In this document: in pieces, positions 42,616 to 51,433 of the stretch | How the letters are laid out: each line of letters starts with the position of its first letter | How positions within the stretch are numbered: the stretch's first letter is position 1 | Source: Bradyrhizobium yuanmingense | GTDB lineage: Bacteria; Pseudomonadota; Alphaproteobacteria; Rhizobiales; Xanthobacteraceae | DNA: 64,000 nt | Direction of reading: 5' to 3' | Assembly (NCBI RefSeq): GCF_029167105.1 | Contig: NZ_JARFML010000023.1 | Span: 1 to 64,000, forward strand | Notes under the pieces: model-generated | Databases searched by the model: none | What the model was told of the DNA's origin: nothing | The model's input: the letters and a program-made list of their open reading frames with translations, nothing else | Position numbers and translations under genes: made by a program

Positions 42616-43572
42616 CTACGCCCTGATATTATTGTCCTTCACGACCTTGCCCCAAGTGGCGACCTGCTTGTCGAAGAAGGTCTTGAAGGTGGCGCCGTCC
42701 TGGAGCAGCAGCGTCATGTGCTGCGTCTCCTTCAGCTGGGCGGCGGTCGCGGGCTCGCTCAGGATCTCCTTGGACGCCGCCGCGAAGGCCGCGACGACAT
42801 CGGGCGGTGTGCCCGCGGGCGCGAAGATGCCCCACCAGGCCAGCGTCTCGAAATCGGGGAAGCCGGCCTCGATCGCGGTCTGAGTATCAGGCAGGGCGGG
42901 CAGCCGCTCGCGGCCGAGCTGAAGGATCGGGCGCAGCATGTTGGTGCCGAGCTGAGCGGCGACCAGCGCCGCCGATCCCGCGATCAGATCGACATGGCCG
43001 CCGAGCACATCGTTCATCGCCGGCCCGCCGCCACGATAGGGCACGTGCATGATCTCGACGCCGGCCTTGCTGCCGAGCACGGTCATGGCGAGATGGCCGA
43101 GCGTGCCGATGCCGACCGAGGCGTATTTCACCGCGCCGGGGCTCGCCTTGCAGGCGGCGACCACGTCGGCGAAGCTCTTGTAGGGGCGGCCGGCGCCGGC
43201 CGCGATCACGTAAGGAGCGGTGCCGATCAGCAGCACCGGCATCAGCTCGCGCTCGACATCGACCGGCGGCTTGTCGAGGATCGACGGGATCACCGCGTGG
43301 GAATCGAAGGTGACCAGGAAGGTCGAGCCGTCAGCCGGACTCTTGGCGACCTGCGCCGCGCCGAGCGCACCGGCCGCGCCCGATTTGTTCTCGACCACCA
43401 CGATGCGACCAAGCTTGGTCTGCAGGTTCGTCTGCAGCAGCCGCGCCATGGCGTCGGTCGATCCGCCCGGCGGGAACGGCACCACCAGCGTGATCTTGCC
43501 GGCCTGCGCCATCGCCGGCGTCAATGCGAGAATTGCCGGCGCGGCCAGCAGCGCCCGTCGTGTGATCGTCAT
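42616..43572 (-). CDS. Bug/TctC family solute-binding protein
   Basis: 318 residues with a signal peptide (TRRALLAAPAILALTPAMAQA, about 4-24). The Bug fold begins KITLVVPFPPGGSTDAMARLL, and VPYRGGGPAMNDVLGGHVDL is the second family hallmark. These periplasmic proteins bind carboxylates, often without local TctAB membrane genes, as here. It is third in a minus-strand run after RraA and cupin genes. The ligand is probably an organic acid metabolised by those enzymes. Confidence 0.9.
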   Translation of the reverse strand: MTITRRALLAAPAILALTPAMAQAGKITLVVPFPPGGSTDAMARLLQTNLQTKLGRIVVVENKSGAAGALGAAQVAKSPADGSTFLVTFDSHAVIPSILDKPPVDVERELMPVLLIGTAPYVIAAGAGRPYKSFADVVAACKASPGAVKYASVGIGTLGHLAMTVLGSKAGVEIMHVPYRGGGPAMNDVLGGHVDLIAGSAALVAAQLGTNMLRPILQLGRERLPALPDTQTAIEAGFPDFETLAWWGIFAPAGTPPDVVAAFAAASKEILSEPATAAQLKETQHMTLLLQDGATFKTFFDKQVATWGKVVKDNNIRA

Positions 43573-43619
43573 GGTCCCCTCCCTTTATGTGTAGCGCTTT
43601 GCTTTTTTGCTTTTGAGCG

Positions 43620-43991
43620 CTAGGTCGTGCCGAAGCCTGATCCTGCTTTTCTGTATTCTGGCCGAGGCGGACTGAAGATGTCCAGCACGCGGGCGCCGTC
43701 GGGACCGGCGCGCATGGTGTGCGGCACGTTCCCTGGCGTGCGCCAGAAATCGCCCTTCTTCACCGGGATTTCCTCGTCGCCCTGGACGCGGATGGCGGAG
43801 CCGTCGAGCAGCACGCCCCACTGCTCCTCAGGGTGATGGTGCAGCGTGCCTTGCGCATGCGGTGCCAGCGTCACCACCGACAGCATCGCCTGCTCGCCGG
43901 AGAAGATGCGCGTGGTCACGCCGGCGGCGAGCTCGCGGAAGAGTCCGTCGCTGGCATCATCGAGATTGTGAAATTCTTGCTTCTGGCTCAC
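43620..43991 (-). CDS. cupin-domain protein
   Basis: 123-residue single cupin. Motif 1 is GTLHHHPEEQWGVLLDG with three His and a Glu for metal binding. Motif 2 is GDFWRTPGNVPHTMRAG with the last His. It could be a small dioxygenase, isomerase or sensor. It lies 26 bases from RraA upstream and 47 bases before TctC, all on the minus strand, so the three form a probable operon. Confidence 0.85.
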   Translation of the reverse strand: MSQKQEFHNLDDASDGLFRELAAGVTTRIFSGEQAMLSVVTLAPHAQGTLHHHPEEQWGVLLDGSAIRVQGDEEIPVKKGDFWRTPGNVPHTMRAGPDGARVLDIFSPPRPEYRKAGSGFGTT

Positions 43992-44017
43992 GCCATCCTC
44001 CCTTCACGCTCCTCTGA

Positions 44018-44656
44018 TCAGGACTTGCCGTAGGCGCCCTGGTAACGGCCCTCGCGGATCGCCTTCAGCGTCTCCTCCTCGCGCGCGACCTGGACCCGCA
44101 CCGCTTCCAGCAGGGCGGCCGCGCCGGCAGCGGGAAACGACACGACGCCGTCCTCGTCGCCGACGACGATGTCGCCGGGCGCAATCACGCTGCCGCCGAT
44201 CGTCACCGGCACGTTGATCTCGCCGGGGCCGTTCTTGTACGGACCGCGATGGATCACCGCGCGGGCGTAGCAGGGGAAGTCGTCGGCCGCGAAGGCCGCG
44301 ACGTCGCGGATCGCGCCGTCGATGACGTAGCCTTCGGCTTTGCGCCATTGCGCGATGTTCTTCATGATCTCGCCGATCAGCGCGCGCGTCTCGTCGCCGC
44401 CGCCATCGACCACGATGACGTCGCCGGGCCCGACCAGGTCGAGCGCGCGGTGGATGGCAAGATTGTCGCCGGGACGGGTGCGCACGGTGAACGCCGTCCC
44501 CACCAGCTTGCCGCCGCGGTGATAGGGCCTCAAGCCCACTGCACCGGGCAGCCGGGCGAGATTGTCCGAGATCACCGAGGTCGGCGCGTCCCTGAAACCC
44601 TCGATGACATCGGCCGGCGGCTTCGTCACGCTGCTCGCTGCGATGGTGATCGTCAT
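44018..44656 (-). CDS. RraA/HMG-aldolase family protein
   Basis: 212 residues. The RraA-like fold has the conserved GDNLAIHRALDLVGPGDVIVVDGGG and the metal/substrate motif DGAIRDVAAF (Arg117, Asp118). Besides RNase E inhibitors, this family includes class II aldolases such as 4-carboxy-4-hydroxy-2-oxoadipate aldolase, which keep the same Arg/Asp. Given a carboxylate-binding protein and a cupin in the same operon, an aldolase of organic-acid catabolism is more likely than RNase control. Confidence 0.85.
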   Translation of the reverse strand: MTITIAASSVTKPPADVIEGFRDAPTSVISDNLARLPGAVGLRPYHRGGKLVGTAFTVRTRPGDNLAIHRALDLVGPGDVIVVDGGGDETRALIGEIMKNIAQWRKAEGYVIDGAIRDVAAFAADDFPCYARAVIHRGPYKNGPGEINVPVTIGGSVIAPGDIVVGDEDGVVSFPAAGAAALLEAVRVQVAREEETLKAIREGRYQGAYGKS

Positions 44657-44939
44657 GTCCGTCCTTCCGTGTTTGTCTTATTCAGCATGTGTCCGCTCGT
44701 AGGCCAGATCCGGAAGGCCGCCACGTCGTCTGGCATCGCCCGCGGGGACTTAAGGCGCTCCCGCGCCAGTGTAACGGCCTGTCGGCAGGCGCTGTGACTC
44801 CTGTGCCACGTCAAGCACAAAATGTCAGCATAGCAGCCCTGAATTTCATGAGTTCCATGGGTGACAAGCCGGCAAGAAAGGGGCAAAAATCCGGCTCGAC
44901 TCAGTTCGGGTTGCGTCTTGCAAGGAATGCTCTCTTAGA

Positions 44940-45563
44940 ATGTCGGCCGTGGTCACATCGCATCGCGCGGCGCTGCTTCTCGTTGCCGCAGCAGGAATTT
45001 TCCTGCTGGCGCAGGGGCATGCGCAAGCGCAATGGTGGAAGCGCGCGCCTGTCGACTTCGAGTCCTGTGCCGACGCCGCCGAGAAGGCCGCAACCAAGGC
45101 CGAGAAGACCGCGGCGCTTGCCGATTGCAACGCCAAGTTCGCCGGCCGCCGCAAGCCGGGGGGCGGTTATTCCTATTACGATTTCCTCCAGGATCGCAGC
45201 TTCGACATCGCGGGACCGAACCCGACGCCGGAGGAGCAGAAGAAGATCGACGAAGCCTATACGGCCTATCTCGCCAGGCAGCGCCACAGCAACGAAGCGG
45301 CTCAAGCTACCGCGCGGCAGCAACGCGAACAGCAGGAGCAACAGGTGCAGCAGCTGCAGCAGATTGCGCTGCGGACCGAAGTCGCGCGCGTGCCGGTGCC
45401 GGTCGAGCGGCCGAAGGTGCAGCAAGCCGCGGGCGCGAAGCCGAAGGCTGCACCTTGCGCCAAGGGCTCGTTCTCCTGCGAATGGCCGCGGCTGTCGGAA
45501 AGCTTGAACGACCTGAAGAAGCTGTTCAACCCGACGCCGAGCAAGCCCGCGAAGAAGAGCTGA
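44940..45563 (+). CDS. exported Gln-rich coiled-coil protein, function unknown
   Basis: 207 residues. The signal peptide is about 1-31 (GIFLLAQGHAQAQ). The mature protein has a Cys pair (about 43 and 62), a tyrosine-rich segment GGGYSYYDFLQDRSFD, and a Gln-rich helix (ARQQREQQEQQVQQLQQI, about 125-142) likely to form a coiled coil. A Lys/Pro-rich tail ends the chain. The divergent gap of 283 bases before it holds GCCTG-TCGG-CAGGC at 44777-44790, a possible operator. I do not recognise a function. Confidence 0.75.
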   Translation: MSAVVTSHRAALLLVAAAGIFLLAQGHAQAQWWKRAPVDFESCADAAEKAATKAEKTAALADCNAKFAGRRKPGGGYSYYDFLQDRSFDIAGPNPTPEEQKKIDEAYTAYLARQRHSNEAAQATARQQREQQEQQVQQLQQIALRTEVARVPVPVERPKVQQAAGAKPKAAPCAKGSFSCEWPRLSESLNDLKKLFNPTPSKPAKKS

Positions 45564-45578
45564 GTTACACCCATAACC

Positions 45579-45699
45579 GTCATTGCGAGGAGCCCTTGCG
45601 ACGAAGCAATCCAGGGTCTTTCCGCGATGGGATTCTGGATTGCTTCGTGGAGCCTGTCATCGGGCCGCGCTGAGCGCGGACCCGTTGGCTCGCAATGAC
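45579..45699. repeat. interspersed palindromic repeat, family C copy 1
   Basis: Begins GTCATTGCGAG and ends CTCGCAATGAC. It contains CGAAGCAATCCAG and its complement CTGGATTGCTTCG, and a GGGCCGCGCTGAGCGCGGACCC hairpin in the right half. The same element occurs in inverted orientation at 55536-55658. Confidence 0.9.
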
Positions 45700-45726
45700 G
45701 AGTTGGATGGAGATCAGCTCCCACTC

Positions 45727-45942
45727 TCAGTTCGTGCGCTTCTTCTTGCCCTGTTTCGGTTTGGCCACCGGCGCAGTCGCTGGCTCTGTCACCATCGGCC
45801 AACTCCCCAACTGCGACCTGCTCTCCTGCAATCGCCTGTCATAGCCGGGGGAGTTCATGACCGTCGGCGGCCTCGCATAGGCGAGCGTCAACGTGCCGCA
45901 AAGCGCGATCAGCGCGAGGCCGATCATCAGACAACGTTTCAT
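45727..45942 (-). CDS. small exported protein, function unknown
   Basis: 71 residues. The signal peptide is about 1-22 (MIGLALIALCGTLTLAYA), followed by a short polar peptide ending in a basic KPKQGKKKRTN tail. ATG 45942 has a strong GAGGAGGG site. It lies 16 bases after the ketopantoate reductase-like gene on the same strand and is probably co-transcribed. Function not recognised. Confidence 0.65.
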   Translation of the reverse strand: MKRCLMIGLALIALCGTLTLAYARPPTVMNSPGYDRRLQESRSQLGSWPMVTEPATAPVAKPKQGKKKRTN

Positions 45943-45958
45943 CACGCCCTCCTCGTCC

Positions 45959-46966
45959 TCAATCCACGCTGCGAATCTGCTGCGGCGTCATACGGGGCGG
46001 ACCGTTGCCGGCCGCCTCGGCTTCCTTGATCAGCGCAACAATGCGGCGCATCAGCGGCACGGCGACATGGTTCTGTTCGGCGAGCGCGATGACCGCGCCT
46101 TGCAGATAGTCGATCTCGGTCTTGCGGCCCTGCTTCAGATCCTGCCACATCGAGGAGCGCGCCTCGGGATCGATCTTCATGGTCCGCCCGAGGATCGCGC
46201 TGAAGACCGCATCGGGCAGCCGCAGCAAGGCCGGAGACCAGCTCATCGGGATCGGCGTCGACGACACCGGCACGATGCCGGCGGCCTTCAGTGCGGCCAG
46301 CCCTTCCGCCATCTGGTCGGCGAACAATCTTCGCCAGTCGCGGTTCGCCAGTTGCGCGGCGAGCGGCATGTCGGACAGCGCGCTCAGCGCGTTGTTGAGG
46401 TTGATGATCAGCTTGCCCCATTGCACGCCGGTGATGTCACGGCTTGCGCGCACGTTGAGGCCAGGGACCGAAAGCGCCGCGGCCGTATTCTCCGGATCCT
46501 CTCCGACGTGGATGTCGCCGGAGGTGGAGCGGTGGAAACGGCCATTGTCCATCGCGATCACGTTGAACGGAACCATGCCGGCGAGCACGTGGCGGCCGCC
46601 TAACCGCTCGCGCAGCACCGCGACATTGCCGATGCCGTTCTGGAGCGAGACGATGACGGCATCCTCAGGCGCATGCTGCGCGATCTGGTCGGCGACAGCG
46701 GCGGTGTCGGCGCTCTTCACCGTGACCAGCACGATGCCGGCGCTGTGGAAGATCGAAGGGTCTTCGGACAGCGCCAGCTGGCCGACGCCGAGCTTGTTCT
46801 CGGAGCCGTCAAAATCGGTCAGAAGCAGGCCGAACCGCTCGAGCTCGGTCTTCACCCGCGGCCGCACCAGCAGCGCGACGCGCCGGCCCGCAGCGGCCAG
46901 CATGCCGCCGACGAAACAGCCGATGGCACCGGCGCCCGCCACCACGATCGGTCGATCCGCAACCAC
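45959..46966 (-). CDS. ketopantoate reductase (ApbA/PanE) family protein, second paralogue
   Basis: 335 residues. NADP motif IVVAGAGAIGCFVGGMLAAAGRR is at about 7-29, QNGIGNV near 107 and the catalytic Lys in GVQWGKLIINLNNALSAL (about 187). It is distinct from the paralogue at 26250. Either could be the biosynthetic PanE; this one has the more typical length and C-terminal domain. It may also act on another 2-keto acid. Confidence 0.86.
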   Translation of the reverse strand: MVADRPIVVAGAGAIGCFVGGMLAAAGRRVALLVRPRVKTELERFGLLLTDFDGSENKLGVGQLALSEDPSIFHSAGIVLVTVKSADTAAVADQIAQHAPEDAVIVSLQNGIGNVAVLRERLGGRHVLAGMVPFNVIAMDNGRFHRSTSGDIHVGEDPENTAAALSVPGLNVRASRDITGVQWGKLIINLNNALSALSDMPLAAQLANRDWRRLFADQMAEGLAALKAAGIVPVSSTPIPMSWSPALLRLPDAVFSAILGRTMKIDPEARSSMWQDLKQGRKTEIDYLQGAVIALAEQNHVAVPLMRRIVALIKEAEAAGNGPPRMTPQQIRSVD

Positions 46967-47126
46967 TGAACTTGCTCCCTGAATGAACGGCCTTCGATAG
47001 CAGAGGCGAGGCCGACAACCAATCGCGGCGCATCCGACTTGTAACAGTCACGACTGCCCCATATGTTTTCGCCCCGGGGCAGTCAGCGGCGAACGCTCGC
47101 GGAACGAGACACCAAAGGAGAGCACC

Positions 47127-47696
47127 ATGGGTCTACTCGACGTCCTCAACGGCATGCAGAACGGCCCGCGCGGCCCGAGCTCGCCCAGCTCCGAGAAATC
47201 CTCCGGCGGCATGTCGCCAATGACCATGGCGCTGCTCGGCCTGCTTGCCTGGAAGGCGTTCAAACATTTCACGACCAGCCAGTCAGGTTCGGCGCCACAA
47301 CCGTCACCATCGCCCGCGCCGCCGCCGGTGAACGCGGGTGCAGGAGGCGGCAGCTTGAGCGACATGCTCAAGGGCGGCCTCGGCGGCCTGCTCGCGGGCG
47401 GCGCGGCCGGCACCGTTCTGAGTGGCGGGCTCGGCGATCTCCTCAAGCAGCTGCAGCAGAGCGGCCACGGCGACACCGCCAGTTCCTGGGTCGGCAGGGG
47501 CGAGAACAAGCCGATCGCGCCGGGCGATCTCGCCAGCGCACTCGGCGCCGACCAGATCGAGAGCCTGTCCGCCCAGAGCGGCCTGTCCCGCGAAGAGCTG
47601 CTCTCCGGCCTCAGCCAGTACCTGCCTCAGGTGGTCGACCATCTGACGCCGGATGGACGGCTACCGACCGAGAACGAAATCTCGGGCCGGATTTGA
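47127..47696 (+). CDS. YidB family (DUF937) protein
   Basis: 189 residues. A short N-terminal amphipathic part is followed by a Pro/Ser/Gly-rich linker and the YidB domain (about 125-189). Its core is WVGRGENKPIAPGDLASALGADQIESLSAQSGLSREELLSGLSQYLPQVVDHLTP. Members are cytoplasmic helical proteins of unknown role. Co-oriented with a GlsB/YeaQ protein 30 bases downstream; both often appear in stress regulons. Confidence 0.85.
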   Translation: MGLLDVLNGMQNGPRGPSSPSSEKSSGGMSPMTMALLGLLAWKAFKHFTTSQSGSAPQPSPSPAPPPVNAGAGGGSLSDMLKGGLGGLLAGGAAGTVLSGGLGDLLKQLQQSGHGDTASSWVGRGENKPIAPGDLASALGADQIESLSAQSGLSREELLSGLSQYLPQVVDHLTPDGRLPTENEISGRI

Positions 47697-47725
47697 CAGC
47701 AGTCTCAGCAAGGGGGAGCACACTC

Positions 47726-47998
47726 ATGAGCATGGGCGGCCTGTTGTGGATCATCCTGGTCGGCTTCGTCGCCGGCCTCATCGCGCGCTGGCTGGCGCCG
47801 GGGCCGAACAATCCGAGCGGCTTCATCCTCACCACCATCCTCGGCATCGCCGGCGCCTTCCTGGCAACCTTCGTCGGCCAGGCCATCGGCCATTACAGCC
47901 CGGACCAGGGGGCCGGCTTCATCACGGCGACGATCGGCGCGGTGGTGGTGCTGTTCATCTGGCACCGGCTGGTATCGAGTGGCGTGATCAAGGGGTAG
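47726..47998 (+). CDS. GlsB/YeaQ/YmgE family stress membrane protein
   Basis: 90 residues, three membrane helices with Gly-rich turns (LLWIILVGFVAGLIARWLAPG, FILTTILGIAGAFLATFVG, ITATIGAVVVLFIWHRL). The family is stress-induced and associated with transglycosylase-like naming that is unproven. AGGGGGAG precedes ATG 47726. Probably an operon with YidB. Confidence 0.88.
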   Translation: MSMGGLLWIILVGFVAGLIARWLAPGPNNPSGFILTTILGIAGAFLATFVGQAIGHYSPDQGAGFITATIGAVVVLFIWHRLVSSGVIKG

Positions 47999-48037
47999 CG
48001 CTTAGAGGCGATAACGAGAGTACGCCACCTCTTCATC

Positions 48038-48120
48038 GTCATGTCCGGGCTTGACCCGGGCATCCACGTTTTCGACCCGCGTGGCGACACGTGGATGGCC
48101 GGGTCAAGCCCGGCCATGAC
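48038..48120. repeat. interspersed palindromic repeat, family A copy 2
   Basis: GTCATGTCCGGGCTTGACCC ... GGGTCAAGCCCGGCCATGAC with central ATCCACG/CGTGGAT. It lies between converging GlsB and SDR genes. Confidence 0.9.
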
Positions 48121-48142
48121 GTGCAGAGAGCGCGTGCACTCA

Positions 48143-48928
48143 TCACGTGATCAAATGCATCCCCGCATCCATGCGCACGACCTCGCCGGTCATGTTGCTG
48201 GAGGCCGGCGTCGCCAGGAAGCAGACGAGCTGGGCGATGTCCTCCGCGGATGATGCGACCTTCAGCGGCACTTTCGCCACGACGCTGTCGCGCACCTGCT
48301 TGGCCTGCGCCTCGCCGCGGCCCTTGGTGAACCAGGGCGTGTCGATGTAACCGGGGCAGACCGTGTTGACGCGGATCAGCGGCGCCAGGGCGCGCGACAG
48401 TGACAGCGTCATGGTGTTGAGCGCACCCTTGCTCGCGGCGTACGCAATCGACGAACCGACGCCGCTGATGCCGGCGACCGAGGAGACGTTCACGACCGCA
48501 GATGGCCGCCCCGAAGCCTTGGCGGCGGCTTCGAGCAGGCTGCGCGCCGCGCGCACCATCTGGAACGGGCCGATGGTGTTGACGCCGTAGACCCGCTGGA
48601 AATCTTCGGCCGACAGACCGTCGAGATCGGCGTGAGCCACATGCTTGGTGGTGCCGGCATTGTTGACGAGGATGTCGAGGCGGCCCCAGCCGCTCGCCGC
48701 CGCGACGATCTTGCGGCAATCCTCATCCTTGGAGACGTCACCCTGTGCGACCAGCACCTCCGCCGCACCCGCCTTGCGGCAGGTCTCGGCGGTCGCCTCG
48801 GCTTCATTCCGGCTCGACGAATAGTTGATGACGAGCCGCGCCCCGCTGCGGGCGAGAATTTCCGCAGTCGCTGCACCCAGCCCGGATGCGGACCCCGTCA
48901 CGATTGCGCACAAGCCGTCTTTTGCCAT
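48143..48928 (-). CDS. short-chain dehydrogenase/reductase (FabG-like)
   Basis: 261-residue classical SDR: TGSASGLG (about 10-17), NNAG near 90, catalytic Tyr and Lys in YAASKGA (about 160-166), and a C-terminus MTGEVVRMDAGMHL typical of 3-oxoacyl-ACP/CoA reductases. ATG 48928 follows GGGGAAGGA. Divergent from the acyl-CoA dehydrogenase pair, with a TTCCGC palindrome between them, so it is likely co-regulated with acyl-CoA oxidation. Confidence 0.9.
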   Translation of the reverse strand: MAKDGLCAIVTGSASGLGAATAEILARSGARLVINYSSSRNEAEATAETCRKAGAAEVLVAQGDVSKDEDCRKIVAAASGWGRLDILVNNAGTTKHVAHADLDGLSAEDFQRVYGVNTIGPFQMVRAARSLLEAAAKASGRPSAVVNVSSVAGISGVGSSIAYAASKGALNTMTLSLSRALAPLIRVNTVCPGYIDTPWFTKGRGEAQAKQVRDSVVAKVPLKVASSAEDIAQLVCFLATPASSNMTGEVVRMDAGMHLIT

Positions 48929-49001
48929 CCGGATTTCCTTCCCCTGTATCTGGTGTGGCGTCCTGTTTAGCGGGTTTGCCGCGCCCTGCAAATCGAGCAA
49001 A

Positions 49002-49017
49002 CTCCGCTAAGCGGAAT
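49002..49017. promoter_or_regulatory. ATTCCGCTTWGCGGA palindrome, copy 1 (SDR / acyl-CoA dehydrogenase)
   Basis: On the plus strand CTCCGCT-A-AGCGGAAT. Read on the minus strand it is ATTCCGCTTAGCGGAG, differing from copy 2 (55491-55506) at only two positions. It lies in the divergent promoter between the SDR and the dehydrogenase pair. Dyads of this kind are typical of IclR or TetR dimers, and no such regulator gene lies between 48143 and 55348. Confidence 0.6.
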
Positions 49018-49173
49018 TAGCATTTCCTGAAGCCTGGCCCATGCCGGCGCCGCAGATGGACCTGCGATCAACGCTTGTCAGGGCCATGGCTTTTTCCGAT
49101 CATCGGGCGCAAGAAGAGACTGCGCACTGGCCGATCAGACCAGACGCGCCAATGGCAAGATACGGGGAACGCT

Positions 49174-50238
49174 GTGGCGGAGAGTGACAATATCGTCGTC
49201 GAGACTGCGGAGAAAATCTTCGCCGATCTCGCCGATCCGCAAACCATCAACAACGACAAGAACAATTCCTGGCAGGCGCCGCTGTGGCAGGCGCTGAGCG
49301 AAGCCGGCCTGCCGCTGTCCTGGGTGCCGGATGATCTCGGCGGCTCGGGCGCGAGCCTCGCCGACGGCTTTGCGCTGATGAACGCCGCCGGCCGTTTCGC
49401 AGTCGCGGTGCCGCTGGCCGAGACCATGCTGGCGGGATGGCTGCTGGCACAGGCCAAGATCACATCGCCCGAAGGCGAGATGACGGTCGTGCCGGCGTCC
49501 CCGAAGGACCGCATCGCCCTCGATGCCGACGGTGCGCTCTCCGGCCGTGCGCGCGGCGTGCCCTTTGCCAAGACGGCGAAGCATTTTGCGGTGCTGGCGC
49601 ACGGCAAGGACGGTGTTTCCATCGCGCTGATCGACGCGGCCAAGGCGCGGATCGAGGCCGGGCTCAATGTCGGCTACGACCACAGCGATACCGTCACGCT
49701 CGACAAGGTCCAGCCCGTCGCCATCAAGCCTGCGCCGAAGGGCTTCGAGCAGACCCATTTGATGCTGATGGGCGGCGTCGCACGCAGCCTGCAGATCGCC
49801 GGCGCGCTGGAATCGATGCTCGACATCTCCGTGCGCTATTCCAACGAGCGCGTCGCCTTCGAGAAGAAGATCTCGAAATTCCAGGCGGTGCAGCACAATC
49901 TGGCCCGGCTTGCCGGCGAATCCGCCGCGGCGCTTGCGGCGGCGACGTCCGCCGCCGACGCCATCGCCAATGCAAGGTCGTTCAACGACGAGATCTATCT
50001 CGAAGCCGCCTCCGCGAAGGTCCGCTGCGCGGAAGCCGCCGAGAAAGGCGGCGGCATCGCGCATCAGGTCCATGGCGCGATCGGCTTCACCATGGAGCAC
50101 ATCCTGCACCGCTATTCGCTGCGCGCGCTGGCCTGGCGCGACGATTTCGGCTCGGAGAGCTACTGGGCCGTCGAGCTCGGCAAGCTCGTCGCAAGCCGCG
50201 GCGCCGATGAATTGTGGCCGCTCGTGGCGTCGCGCTGA
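49174..50238 (+). CDS. acyl-CoA dehydrogenase, short subunit without the usual FAD motif
   Basis: 354 residues. N-terminal helical domain and C-terminal domain (RVAFEKKISKFQAVQHNLA, then QVHGAIGFTMEHILHRYSLR) are those of acyl-CoA dehydrogenases. The middle domain has lost the TEPxxGSD motif; it reads EMTVVPASPKDRIALD instead. It also lacks the usual catalytic GGTxE end. Such halves pair with a complete subunit in heteromeric enzymes. GTG 49174 follows GGGGAAC. The partner gene starts 17 bases after its stop. Confidence 0.86.
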   Translation: MAESDNIVVETAEKIFADLADPQTINNDKNNSWQAPLWQALSEAGLPLSWVPDDLGGSGASLADGFALMNAAGRFAVAVPLAETMLAGWLLAQAKITSPEGEMTVVPASPKDRIALDADGALSGRARGVPFAKTAKHFAVLAHGKDGVSIALIDAAKARIEAGLNVGYDHSDTVTLDKVQPVAIKPAPKGFEQTHLMLMGGVARSLQIAGALESMLDISVRYSNERVAFEKKISKFQAVQHNLARLAGESAAALAAATSAADAIANARSFNDEIYLEAASAKVRCAEAAEKGGGIAHQVHGAIGFTMEHILHRYSLRALAWRDDFGSESYWAVELGKLVASRGADELWPLVASR

Positions 50239-50255
50239 TCCGGGAGAGAGACACA

Positions 50256-51416
50256 ATGACTGCTGCCCTCCGTTTCGATCCGATCCGCCTGCCCGAGAAA
50301 TGCGAGCAATTGCGCAAGGAAGTGCGCGCCTTCCTCGCAGAGGAAATCGCCGCCGGCACTTTCGATCCGCACAAGCCCAATCGCGAGGACACCGACGCGC
50401 CGGAATTCTCCCGCCGGGTCGGCGCCAAGGGCTGGCTGGGGATGACCTGGCCGAAGAAATATGGCGGCCAGGAGCGCTCCTTCCTCGAGCGCTACGTGGT
50501 GACCGAGGAGATGCGCGTCGCCAACGCGCCGACGCGGCGCTTCTTCGTCGCCGACCGCCAGAGCGGACCGGTACTTTTGAAATACGCGCCCGAGCACATC
50601 AAGATGGACATCCTGCCACGGATCTGCCGCGGCGAGATCTGCTTTGCCATCGGCATGAGCGAGCCGAACTCGGGCTCCGACCTGTTCGCGGCGAAGACGC
50701 GCGCGACCAGGACCGATGGCGGCTATCTCATCAACGGCACCAAGATCTGGACCTCGTCGGCGCATATCGCCGACTACATGATCGCGATCTTCCGGACCTC
50801 GCCGCCGACCAAGGAAAACCGCCGCCACGGCCTGACGCAGTTCCTGGTCAAGATGAAGCAGCCCGGCATCAAGGTGAACCCGATCGGCCAGATCACCGGC
50901 CAATATGAATTCAACGAGGTGGTCTTCACCGATCACTTCATCCCTGACGATCACGTGCTGGGTGAAGTCGACGGCGCCTGGAAGCAGGCGACGAGCGAGC
51001 TCGCCTATGAGCGCTCGGGCCCCGAGCGTTTCCTCGAAACCTATTACGTGCTGACCGAGCTGGTCCGCGCGGTCGGACCCAACCCGGATACGCGCAGCGC
51101 CGAGGGCATCGGCCGCCTCGTCGCGCAGCTCCACACCATGCGGCGGATGTCGGTCTCGGTGGCCGGCATGCTCGAAGCCGGCAAGGAGCCGGTGGTCGAA
51201 GCGTCCATCGTCAAGGACATCGGCACGGTCTGGGAGCAGCAGCTGCCGCATCGCGTGCGCGATCTCGCCGCCTTCGTCGAGGAGACCGCGACCAACCGCG
51301 AGACCTTGGAGCGGCAGCTCGACTTCGCGATCAAGACCGCGCCGAAACTCACCATTCAGGGCGGCACCACCGAGGTGCTGCGCGGCATCATCGCCCGCGG
51401 ACTGGGCTTGCGCTAA
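50256..51416 (+). CDS. acyl-CoA dehydrogenase, full-length subunit
   Basis: 386 residues with the intact motif GMSEPNSGSDLFAAKT (about 131-146), a candidate catalytic Glu in LAYERSGPERFLE (about 250-262) and the C-terminal TIQGGTTEVLRGIIARGLGLR. Its Glu position resembles long-chain/isovaleryl-type or heteromeric enzymes. With the short subunit just upstream it probably forms an unequal complex. A GGGAGAGAG site precedes the ATG. Substrate unknown; relatives act on branched or ring-bearing acyl-CoAs. Confidence 0.9.
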   Translation: MTAALRFDPIRLPEKCEQLRKEVRAFLAEEIAAGTFDPHKPNREDTDAPEFSRRVGAKGWLGMTWPKKYGGQERSFLERYVVTEEMRVANAPTRRFFVADRQSGPVLLKYAPEHIKMDILPRICRGEICFAIGMSEPNSGSDLFAAKTRATRTDGGYLINGTKIWTSSAHIADYMIAIFRTSPPTKENRRHGLTQFLVKMKQPGIKVNPIGQITGQYEFNEVVFTDHFIPDDHVLGEVDGAWKQATSELAYERSGPERFLETYYVLTELVRAVGPNPDTRSAEGIGRLVAQLHTMRRMSVSVAGMLEAGKEPVVEASIVKDIGTVWEQQLPHRVRDLAAFVEETATNRETLERQLDFAIKTAPKLTIQGGTTEVLRGIIARGLGLR

Positions 51417-51433
51417 TTCAATCGAGGAACACT

